Positions 30,101-42,600 of a stretch of 64,000 nt of DNA are shown piece by piece. The stretch lies in NCBI GenBank assembly GCA_034336665.1, contig CM067570.1, forward strand, positions 22,401,002 to 22,465,001. The letters are read 5' to 3'. Position numbers and translations under genes: made by a program. A model generated the notes under the pieces. The model was given only the letters and a program-made list of their open reading frames with translations. It did not search any database and was not told the DNA's origin. This DNA is from Luscinia megarhynchos. Taxonomy: Eukaryota > Chordata > Aves > Passeriformes > Turdidae. Within the stretch, counting starts at the first letter, position 1; each line of letters opens with the position of its first letter.

Positions 30101-33100
30101 AGACCACATTCCTTTCTTTGTTAAGCTCACACGTTAAGTACAGTGGCTGGGTTTTAATGACAGTCACTTCTTCTTCAAGGGTTTTCACAAACCTCACTGG
30201 GAGTTCTGTGGGAAACAAATTATTTTGATTTGTCTCCTTTATATATGGAACACGTGATGCAGAAATACCTTATATAATATGTGTAGTGATTGAGGGAAAC
30301 AGAAGGATACATCTACCAACTACTGTAAATTACAAAGCACCAGTTCTAGCTTGAGTAGTAGCTAGCCTATTGATAAATTTGAAACAGGGAATACCTTCAA
30401 CAATAAGTTTGGCTGTAGAGGTCTTCTCTTTGTTCCCCAGTCGTAATACACAAGTATATTCACCAGCATCAGACAGCTGCACATCAATAATATGCAGCTT
30501 CCTGTCTTTGCCATCAGCAATGAACTTGTGTTTTGGGCTCTCTCGGATGTTACTTCCATCTTTCATCCAGCTGGTGATTGCAGTGGATGGTGAAATAAGG
30601 ACTTCAAAGATTGCAGAAGACCCAACAGACTCAGCCTCTTTTAGCACTATATCTTTCATCTCCTTGACAAACTTCAGTGGTACAGCCTTGAGCTGGTAAG
30701 TAAATGGAGGCTCTTCAGGAGGTTTTTCACCACCACTGCCTGGCCTGAGTTTCCTTCTTTCTGCATCTGCTGGTGAAGGTGTCTTCTTGGCTGTAATTAA
30801 GATTCAGAAATTAATAAACTAATCCTGATTAGTTGTTTTTGAATGTAGACTGTGCTGATTTTGGTTGGGGGAGATTTTTATTCTTCTAAGCAGTGACTAT
30901 GAGGCTATTTTTTGGATTTGTGTTGAAAACAGTCTTGACACAGAGATGTTTTTGTGATTGCTGAGAGGTGCTTGCAGAGCCAAGGCCTTTTCTGCTTCTC
31001 AAACAGCCCCACCACTGAGAAGGCTGGGAGTGCACAAGAAATTGGGAAGAGATACAGCCAGGAAAGCTGATCCCAACTGACCAAAGTGATATCCTACACC
31101 ATATGGTGTTATGCTCAGTATGTAAAGCAGGGGAAAAAAGAAGGGGGGGCATTCAGAGTTATGACATTTGCCCTTCAAGGGATGGAACCCTGCTGTCCTG
31201 CATACGGGTGAACACATCCCTGCTCATGGGAAGTGGTGAATGATTTCTTATCTTGCTATGTTTGTGTGCTCTGCTTTTGCTCAACCCAGTGAGTTTTCTC
31301 ACTTTTACCCTTCTTATTTTTTTCTCCCTCCCACCATAGGGGAGTGAGTGAGTTACTGTGTGGGGCCTGATTGCCAGCTGGAGTTAAACCAGGTATTGCT
31401 TGTAATATCTTACCTTTGACTGGACTGATACCCTTTGGAGATTCTTCTTTTGATGGCTTGGCCTCTGAAGTAGAACAACAAGATTATCAGGAATGTAGTT
31501 AAATAAACATACTTACTAACATACTAAACTAAGACAAGCATTTATTTTTTAATTTTTCATGTAAAAGGGGAGGAAAGGATATAAACATATTTCTATTTTT
31601 ATAGCACTTATGCTGTTTATATCTCAATCTGAAGTGTGGGAATGACATATTCAGCAGTAGAGCCTAACAGGCAGCTTAAAAGTTCCTATTTCCTTTATGT
31701 GTTGTCCTGCCCATTAATTTGTAAAAATTTGTCATTCCTTGACATTGGATTTAAGATTAGGCCCTTAATCAATACCCACCTGTCAGCCAAAATAATTTAA
31801 ATGCCTCTTAAAATTATATGAGCTTTCTTTTTAAACCCACACGCTTTTACTAATGAATGCCACAGAATTATAAGCTGTAAATTAAATATGTCTCAGAACA
31901 ATGTGGTACTTTAACTACTAGTAGCCTAACTTGGGATGAATCATCACAGACTTTTGAAAATATTACACATTCTATGAGGCCTCTCGTTACCTTTTTGCGA
32001 AAAGAAATATAAAATATACTTTTAATGGGAGAATGATATGAATGAAATGCAGGACAGATTTTATTGCAGTGGATGGAAAAACAAATGCTAGAAAAAAATG
32101 AGTGAGTTTTCCTGAGGAGACAATGGCACACAGAACGATTCATGAAGTCGTAGAAAAGTATAAGACTAAGACAATGAACAGTGGTCACACAGCTGTATGT
32201 ACAGACAGGTAAGACAAACACGTGAAGAGTGGCTGAATGCCAATAAAGCCAGCTGACAGACTTGATGGAATTGCAAATGGTGTTACTAAAACACAGTGGC
32301 AGGTGGTGCTCTCCTGAAGCAAATGGTACAAGCACTTCGTGGAAGAATTTGGCATCAGTCCTCCTCACCTCGCTTTGCATGAGACTTTGCTGGAACATCC
32401 AGAACTTCACATGGTTCTCCAGGTGCATCCAAATTCTTATTTTCACTCAAAAGTCTAGTGGCCTGCTCAGCCAGATGAGCAGGTTCTGATTTCTGGTCTT
32501 CCTTCTCTCCTTCTGCTTTCTTGGAAGTTACTACCTTACCTGTGCTTGAGGAATAAGTATCTTCTCCATCTGCAAGGATCCCTTTGCCTGATGATAGTTT
32601 GTCTATGAGCTTTGCCTTCTCTTTTTTCATGGTACCAGATGACTTTTTTCCAATGCCATGGTCAGGTGATGTTTTTTCATCTGATATACCTTCTGTAGCT
32701 CGCTTTTCTTCAATTTCATCTTTTCTACTTTTGTGAGCTAGAGTTTCTTTATGCTCATCCTGAATGGTATGAATGTCTTGAATTTGTTGTTCATCTTGAC
32801 TTTGTGGTGGCTGAATAGCAACTGTCTTTACTGACTCAGATATGGCTCCCTTTTCATGCTCTCCCACGGGAACTTCACTTGCCATTCCTCCTGTAATCAC
32901 TGTATCAAATTCTTTTTCCACCGGCAGAATTTCAGGGGCATACGGTTGAATTTTGCCCTTTTTTAAGTGGGTGCTAAAGATAGGTTTTTCTTCCTTCTCT
33001 GGTATAATCTTCTTGCCTGTTTTTTTATCGCTTAGGAGTGTCTTCTCAGTCAGCAATTGTCCTAAACCCTCCTCATAATAAACTTCTTTCTCTGTAGAAT

Positions 33101-36100
33101 ATTTTTCTCTTGCTTTCATTTCTACTTCTGACTTAAGAACAGATGGTTTAACAATTGTGTGAGGTTTTTCTCTGGGAACCTCCTCATCTTCAGTGGGATG
33201 TTCTAGGTCAACATCTTTCCTCAATCCTGGCTGAGCCTCCTCAGACAGGTCTAAGGAATGTACTTCTGCTGATGTAAAATCCAGATTCTTGTCTGTCTCA
33301 TCATCTTGAAAATCTTCCATTTTCTTTGCTTCTTTGTTAAGAACTTTATCTAGAGGAATTTCAGGTACTGTGCTACCAGATTGTTTCATCCTCTGAATTT
33401 TACTTTGCATGTCATGTCCCTTCATGGATTCTCCAAGAGGAACTTCAGATTTCTCTGGAGTATTTCTAAGCTGAGGAGTTTCAGCTATGCCTGCCTCTAT
33501 GATATCCTGTACAAATGAAGTTTTATCCTTAATGTGAATCTTTTCAGGTTGTAAACTTCTTTTTGATTTTTTCTCTTTTCCTAGAAGTCCTGTCTGGTCT
33601 CTGGGCTGACACGGCTTTCTGGGTTTAGATACACAAGTTGATTCAATTTCTTCTTCTTTTTCATGGCCAGGAATCTTTCCTTCATCAAGAACACCAAACT
33701 TTCCAGAGACCCTCCCTATGGCATCTTCCCTATGAACAAGCAATTTAATTTCATCCTCCTTTTCTTCTCCAGAACCTCTTTCCACATGTTCAGATGTTAT
33801 AGAAATCAATTTCACTTCCTCATCAGGTAGTAGCAGTTCCTCCTTTGTGTATGTAGTGTGATCCATTTCGACTTCTAATTTCTCACCTGTAATGGTAGTC
33901 TTTCCTGAAACTACAGGTGTCTTTTCTGGTTCTTCTTCTTCAGAAGCCAGGACAAAATACTTAAGAGATACTTTCTCCTGCTCATCTGTCTCTGGATTCA
34001 ATACACCAGCTGTTTCCAGTGAGATTTTATACTCAAGTGGCTCTATGGCTGGAACTGTCTCCTTAGGACTTACTTTCTCTTTTACATGCAAGCTTTTTTC
34101 AACCAAAATCTTCTTTAACACAATTGACTCAGGCTTTTCTTCTTCCACTGAGGGCATTTGATCTCTATGCTTTAGTACAGATGGTGCATCAGGCTTTTCT
34201 GCAGCTACAAAGGTTTCATAGGTAATTTAGAGAGCAAAAATCCATAAGAATAAGAATCAGGAACAATATATTTTAAGACAAATTTTACAGCTATACCTGA
34301 AATAAAATGAACATAGAACACTTTCTCTCTACACAACAGAAATTTACAACATAAACATAAAAGACAGATAAAAACAGCACATGTGAGCAGAAAACCTAAG
34401 TAAACCACTGTTAGCAGTGTCTCGTTAGCCCACCAAATAAAATCCAGCATAGGTTAAAAGTACCAGAAAATGACAGCTATCTGATCACTGACATAAAATA
34501 GGTGGATTGTGCCACTGCAGGCTACATCACCCAATCAATGGCCAAGAGACATTAATGGTTTGGCTTCTCAGATGCCCAAGATCTGAGCTCTACTGCAACA
34601 TGAGGCTCTTTGAATGGTGGGTGAGCAGAATGGACATCAGCTGTGCTGGGATAGCATGGGCTCAGAGTGTTTCAGAGGAAATAGAACCATCACAGCTCTT
34701 TTTATTTTTCACAGCAGGCTTTGTTCAGGGGTCATAAGCATAGCAGATGAAAGTAGCAATACTCTAATTCTTCAACATCCCATCAGTTTTCCCCAGGGCT
34801 GCAATGACATATCAAAAGCAGGAAACCAAACAACACAACAATAGTTTAGAAACATGTATAACTTTTGTGTGTCTATACAAGAAATACACAGAAATACAAG
34901 AAAACATATATCAGGACATGAGGAACATCAAAAAAACAACAGAATACACAAATTTCATAGTAGGACAACAAATAAAGACACACATACTAACATCCAGACA
35001 AAAGAGCACAGATTGGTCTCCATAGTATATTGGAGATGTTTTTGTTTAAATTAGGTGACAGTACCTAGAATAACAGGAATAGGACCTCAAATCTTTCTGT
35101 AATGAAGGATTTATTGTGCAGCTCTTCCCATTTTTTATACGGAAAGTATTTAGGTATGTCAGAGAAAAGCCTTTTAAATAGCATAGAATACACATAAATA
35201 CCTGCTTTCTTTCCAACAACTGGAGTTGTCACTGGAGCAGCAACAGTGGGTGCTGGTTCTTCAGCTGGTTTTGGAGATTTTAGAGCTATATGGGGGAAAA
35301 AAGTTTTAATAGATTACTTTAAGTATGATGTTCTTTAAGTAATGTTTTGCAGATGGTAGGAAAGTTCTAGTCTTATTAATTCTAAAGGCCTTTGTGTGGA
35401 CACTTTTAATATTCATTTCACAAGGTGCTGAGTCATCTTGTCTAGACTCTACTTTTGCCAAGAAAGGTTGGACCAGATCACCCTTGAAGTCACCTTCCAA
35501 CCTGGTATTTTATGATTCTGTGAACGCCCTTTTAGTGAGGAATCCCTGAACAGAAAATAGTAGACACACAAAAAAAGCTTCACTAGAATTCTAAAGAATT
35601 CTTACCTACTGCAGGTTTAGGTTCAGGCCCAGGAACTGGGACAGATGCTTGCTTAGTTTCTGCCATTTCAAACACAGAAATTACAAGTAGGTTAGTTTAC
35701 AATTTTTTGCAATCACATTGAGCATTAGAAGTTAGGAGGAACAATATAGAGAAAGCAAAATGAAGACAGAATTTATCGGTTTCTATTTCATTTGGCCAAA
35801 GAGCAAGAAATTACCTTGAGCTTAACTCTTGTAAAGCAAGATTGCAAACAATGGATAAAAGATGAATTTTTCAAGCATTGAAGAATAAAGACAACAGGAA
35901 ATCCAGAAGATTGCAAAATGGTTAATAAGGACACAGTAGCCATGACAGACTGGAGGACAGTAATACATTATGTTAATATAGCATGATATTTAGCCCTGAA
36001 TATCATTTAGTTGCTGCAAAAAGGAAAAAAGAGCACCACACGTTTGTACCTTTTGGTGGTTCAGGTTTCTCCTCTTTTTTTATGGTAGGTATCTCGGTTT

Positions 36101-36596
36101 TCTTCGTAGGAATTTCTGGGACTTTAAAATGATATTTTTATTTTGTAAGATATATTAAAGCACCTTAAATTTCTAAATAGCATACCCTCAAGTGTATTTT
36201 ACAGCTTCCATTGTTTTTACACGCAAACATTTTCAGATGTTCATAAGGTTTAGAAATATATATTTCTGAGAGTAAGATTTGAACTAAATTAGAAATTATA
36301 AATGAGTGAAAGGACACATTTGTAGAATATTACCTATAAAAACGCTTGGATTAATTGTTTTGCTGTAATTATATTTTTATCAGTATTATATAAAATATTT
36401 GCAATGCTCTTTTCTATACACAACAAAGATTGAGAAACAATCCCAAAATGCATAATTCAGACCCAAATGTGGATGTCAAACTTGGTTGTGCTTCAGGCTA
36501 AGACTTAAATTGCACAATTAGGCCAATGCAAGCTACCTTTTAAGATATCAATTTCATTCCTCAACTTAAGAAAATGCTACTTAATAGTGGGATTAA

Positions 36597-36643
<47 letters not shown>

Positions 36644-39600
36644 TTATATTTATTTATTTATTTATTTATATATATATATATAATTTCATAAATAGATTTG
36701 ACAGTAATCTGGTACCTTCAGTTCTCTTAATTTTTTCTACTGGTGTAGGTACTGGTTTAACTTCTGGTTTAGGCTCTTTTTCTGGTTTAGGTTCTTCCTC
36801 TTCAGGTTTCTTTTTAAGAACTTCAAAAGAAAAGATATCTCAGTTTTTAAAACACAGGCAAGCAAAAGAATAAGACAGTGAACAAGACAAAGATTGAAAA
36901 CATCAATCATAAAGAAACAGAAAAATAAAATATATAGCTCAATAGAAATAGAAGATTTGTGTAACTATTCAAGATACTATTCTGAAAGTAATTTAAAATT
37001 CAAGTCATCTAAGGAAAAAAGACATTTTAATTAAGAGCACTCCATCTGAGAGAAAAGATTTTAATGCTAACTATGTTAGAATAAAATTTCTTGTTATATC
37101 TTACGTATTTATTCTCTTATTTAAATGATGACTTGCTATATGCAATTTTGAATTATTAACTCTAGTTAAAGATGATTTTTAGGGACACAATGCAGGATTA
37201 TACATTAAACTCCCACTGACTCCAGTGAGAGAACAATACTAAATCCCCAAGTATTGTATTTGAAGAGCTCAAATTTATATAATATCTGTTTTCAATTCTA
37301 TTGATTTAACTTTTGTCCTCTCAGTTCTACACCTTGGGTATGTAATGACACTGTTATCTGAAAAACAGAATATTGTATTTTATTATGTTGTCTGAAATTT
37401 GAAGGCACAATGTACAAAGGCATGAATCATCCCTCTGTGGTATTTCAAAGAGAATTGGAATTAGTGCTTCATTTTTCTAAGCAATAGTTGAGCACAAATC
37501 GATTCAGAATGCCCCAAACTTTGCAGGAAACGGGACTGATGTGCAACAGTACCGTGGGGTTCTGTGATCTGTGCAGTACTTCTAGGAAAACTGTGAAAGA
37601 GAATACACAGACTACACATGTAACTTTAATAACATTTACACTGTGGGCAGTGGAGGACTCTCAACTCCAGTATAAAGAGAGAAGGAAAGTGGAGAGAGAG
37701 ATAGGGAACTAGATTTTCATTGATCTGGTCTGCTTTCATTACAGATCCTTTACATCTGAGAGACTTCCAGGCTACATCCTCTTCCTCCCTGCAACTACAA
37801 CTGCTCTTCCCAAGAAACAGACATCAGATAGTACTTGACCATGTAGTGTTCCATAACACACACGTGAAACAACTTTACTTAAGGGAACATGCTGTTAAAA
37901 TGCTGAGTTTTTTAAAAACATAGCCAAGTTACTATACCTCTTTTCAAAACAACTTCTTCTTTTGGTGGAGGAGTAGACTCAGGTATTACTTTGCGAGGTT
38001 TCTTTACAAGTCCAGGCACTTAAAAGAATATTATTCCAGATTTTATTACAGGTTCATAATAGCAGTAGGAGTTAACCAACAACTAGCAAGTCCAAACACA
38101 CATACTAGTCCACTATTGAAAATTAAAATCAAAGGTAAAACTGTTGCTACTGAAGCCATTAGTTTGAATATATATTCTGTATAATTTGCATACAGCTGTC
38201 ATCCAAGCTTATGTATAAAGTTTTCATACAAATCAACAGAAGTATGGTTTTAGAAAATAATAAAGGTTATGTATTCAAGAAGAATCATCATCACCATCAT
38301 CATATTTTCATTTCCTCTTTCACTACAGCCTTATGTTACATATCTACTAGTATGAGCTGCCTGTCTGTGATATTCATAAGGATCCACTTAAATCTCTAAA
38401 CTTGGAACAGCATTAAGAAGTAATGTCCACTGCTTAGCTGCTTAGTTATCTTAAACTCCAGTACATATGAATAATATAAAGGCATATATGGGAAATGGCT
38501 CCCTCAATACATTATTCATTCCCATCTCTAGAAAGTGTCTTCTCGCAAAAATAAGTTACATTTCAGAAAAAATAACAAACTAAGTATGTTGGAACAATGG
38601 TGCATACATTTACTTTTTATTTCTAGCCAAGCAGAAAACCGAAGTGAGCACCTACACAAGTGATAAAACTCATAAAAACTCTCTCACTCTCCTATGTTTC
38701 TGTCTCTTACAACTCACAAATTGCATGATGGGTGATTAAAGTGGACATAAATATAACACACACACATATGCCCAAGATGGGGGCACACACTGAGCATAAT
38801 CAAACATAGACAGTGTTTCAATATATTTGAGCAAATAAAACAAGAAGATACTGAGAATTGCAACTCTGGGCTCATGAGAGGTTTATTTTAAGGTAGATTC
38901 TTATATTAGCTAGGTACCTTTAGCAGGTGGGGGTTCCAGTTTCGGAGCCTCAACAGGTTTTGCAACAGCTTTCTTCCTTGCCTCAGGAGCTTTAAAGAAA
39001 ATTATTTGAATTTTAAAACACACATTAGACTCCAAAAAGAAAGGAGTTTTCTACAAAGTCCAAACACCTCATTAATAGCATTGATGTAAAAGAAGGACAA
39101 AAGCTGCAAAGCTAAGATCCTGGCTGATTAACTGTTCCAAAAAAGTCAGACGGTCTGTAGGAAGAACAACTGATCTGAAACCTGTGTTCATCTAACACCA
39201 GCAAATTATTGCTGGGGATTCTTTTCATTTGTAAGAACATGTTAAAGAGAGAATTATGTTAAGGATAGAAGAATGTGTTAACTTGATTAAAATGGTTTTA
39301 ATATTTTTTTCCCAGTAACTATTGAAAAGAACCCATGTAAATGCTGATAAAAATTCACGATGGATTGAGCATTAGTGAGGCGCACCATTAAAGTATAGTA
39401 TATTAGAAAAGAAATAAAAAAGACACAACATTATCGTCTAAAAGCATGCTTTTCAAGGTTCATCAGTATGATTTTAAAAGATTGAGTTTCCACCATTATT
39501 TATGCCTTCAGATAATTATACCTTTAAGCAGATCTTTTGCCAGTTTAATATCTTCTTTTGGAGCAGGTGGTGGTGGTGGTTTTCGCTTTTCAGGAATCTT

Positions 39601-42600
39601 CTTTTCAGGTTGAGGCACTTTAAATAACATTAGGTAGATTTAGAATAAATTTCCTACGATGGTAGTTATGTGAAGAGTAATGTACAAACCTAAAGACCAC
39701 CATTTTCCATTTCCAGTGAAGCAGGGAAAAAATGTCATTGAATTAAATGGGAGCATGAAAGAGCCTTAGGTTACTGCTTCATAGCATGCACACAATACAA
39801 ACATCCAAGATGACCTAAAAAAGCCTGTTAATAACATGAGAACAAAAGTAGAAAACCAAATGATGGGAAGACTCTTGTGGACAAGAAACAAAATGAAAGT
39901 ATTTTAAATAATCTTCAGGTTGTACTTGGAACTAAATGATCAGAAGTAATTTCCAGAACACAGCAATGGAAGAATCACAGAATGTACAACATAGAGGTGA
40001 TCTACAACACACAGGCACATGTGTGAAAAATGAGAGAGCAAGAAAAATCTGCACATGATGATAATGAAAGAAAGGTGTGTGGCAGCCTCTAGGGAAGGAC
40101 TTTGTATACCTTCAACTGGCAAAGCTTCTTCAACTTCTACAACTGGAATTTCTTCTGCTTCTTCAGGCTCAATCTCCTTTATGATTTCATATTCTTTAAA
40201 GAATATTGACAACTGGTGTAAGTTTTCAATTATAAGACTGTTTCACGTTAACAATTATACAGATATGACTAAAAGCAAATCTACTTCAACAGACACAGAC
40301 AAATACACATTGGGTAAGTAATCACTCAGTATCTGTTACCTTTGCAGTTAATGCAAGATTTTGAAAACTGCTGTCTTTCTAAGCATGAGTGAGGATTGTG
40401 TGAAGGACAGAATTTTTTATGCATACGATATAAACTAAACATTAAATTTGTGGATGAGTCATTGTAACAGGAAAGAATAAAAATGTCAATGCTCTCAGTT
40501 AATTTAAGATTACAACAGCAACATAAATACTAACTTTTGAGAGACTCCAATTTAGTGGGAATTTAATATTATCTTTAAAAGAGATATATGCTGTGCAGGA
40601 GCATGTATTTTACTTCCAAATATGAAGATATTACAGATATAACAGATACAAGAAATATTGACTAGAATAATCTAAAATACAAAGTGAACAACTTACAAAC
40701 ATCACAATAGGGGAAAAAGGAAAATGTCTAATTTAAAGCTTATACTCGGAAGAACAGGACAAACGATTATTCTAAGGGTAAAATCTGTGGAGGCACAAAC
40801 CTTCACTTGGTAGTGATTCAGGTATTTTAGGAATAGCAACAGGCACTTTTTCCTCTGAGACAGGTTTCTTGGGTACCTCAGACACTTAAAAAAAATATTA
40901 AGTCTCTTTTACTTTTGTGTATATAAATGTACATATAAAACATAAAAAGACAATGACATCTGGCACACACAGAAGCACAGTAGAAGTGGCCATAACCACA
41001 AGACTGTGCTCCAGTCTTTCTCAAGGTAGGCTAGAGTCAAACTGACAAATAGACTCACTTATGAACAGAGAGAATACACAAAACATTTCTTCTCAGGAGA
41101 TGCCTCCTTGCAATATGTACCTTTGGTTGGAGGAAGCTCTGGTTTTTCTAACTGTGACTTTTTAGGTATTGTAAGAGGCACTTTCTCTTCTGGGGCACTT
41201 CTCTCTTGCACTTCAGTTTCTTTAAAGATATTAGTAAATTTTAATTTTTGTGAATATTAAGACATGTATATACACATAATAGTGAAAAGTGCAATGATTA
41301 AAAAGAGGAGGGCATACAAAACATGAAGAATAAGAAATTTAAGCAGCAGATTATTCATTTGGCAATGCATACATCAGTGAAACAAGGGGAAAGGTATTGA
41401 GGGAATAGGGGTAAGAAGATGCACTGTCAATGATGTATCTACCTTTAACTGCAAGAACTTTATGTTTTTTAAGGACAGGCATGGGTTCTGGTACTTTTGG
41501 TTCAGCAACAGGCTCTGGTTTCTTGGGCACAGCCACAGGTTTCTTGGGCACAGCCACAGGTTTCTTGGGCACAGGCACAGGTTTCTTGGGCACAGCCACA
41601 GGCTTTTGAGGAATGACCATTGGCACCTCTTCTTCTGCCTCTTCCACCTCAAGCACCTCAGGCACTTTAAAGATATTAGATCCCTTTACTTGACTGAGCT
41701 TCTGTCATGCACATCGAGATTCAAAATGATGAAATTCTGCTCTCACCCCTCCCCACAGAGAGCAGAGGGGCAAAGAGCACTGAGCACTGCAGCCATGAGA
41801 AGAGCATGGCAGGCTCTTTCAGAACACCACCCTATACCTTCAGCTGGAGAGACTTCTGGCTCTCCAGGCTCAGCTACTGCTGCCACCTCTTCTGCTGCTT
41901 CCACCTCTTCCTCCTCTTCCAGGACCTCAGCTTCAGGCATCTCAGGCACTTCAAAGATATTAGTGCATTTCATTGTAGGAAACACAGGACAAGAAGGAAC
42001 AACAGCCAGGCTGACACAGACACAGGACCTGACAGCAGCCAGCTCAAACCCTCACACACCACACTGCACCCTTGTCCCAGCACACACAGCTTGACAGCCT
42101 CAGGAACAGAGACAGGGTAGGACAAGGCTTAGGAGAAGAAGGTTCAGGATGTGCTTTGTTAAGCCATCCATGAAGACAGGTACCTCTGGGTGCTGGGAGC
42201 TCTGGTGCTCTGGCAGTGGGCGCAGGTGCTGTTTCCTCACGAGCAGCCTTCCGGGGCAGGGCGGCTGCTCAAAGACATTAGCAGCAGTCAGAGTGTGCAC
42301 ACAGCAGCAGCAGCACAGGACAGGCGGGCGGGGATGCGCTCGTCAGCGAGCCCCAGCGCTGCCACAGCACCAAGCACGGCTCTCGCAGGCTCACACTCAC
42401 GAACAAACCCCCAGGCACAGCACAGAGCAGAGGTGCCAGCTGGGTCTGACAGAGAGCTGCTGGCTGTGCATGGCCTGAGGTGTCACTTTGGGTACTGAGC
42501 AGCCTTTCCTGCCTTGAGGGAGAGCCTTTCGTTCTCAGCCCTGCTGGGATCTGGCTTTGCTCTGGGAGCAACCTCAGCCCCTGTCTTATGTGTTACCACT

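Noticed and set aside
31868..32446. 192-codon minus-strand open frame
   Set aside because: Overlaps the end of the giant charged exon in another frame and extends into AT-rich intron. Composition is random.
34507..35054. Cluster of overlapping plus-strand open frames in the 1-kb intron
   Set aside because: Short, mutually overlapping in different frames, no family resemblance, no splice or start signals.
36574..36873. Plus-strand open frame rich in Ile-Tyr
   Set aside because: Produced by translation of the TA/TTTA microsatellite.
39940..40080. Possible transposon tail near GAATCACAGAATGTACAACA
   Set aside because: A short resemblance to the start of a CR1 3' end (AGAATCA) only. The following sequence does not continue the match.
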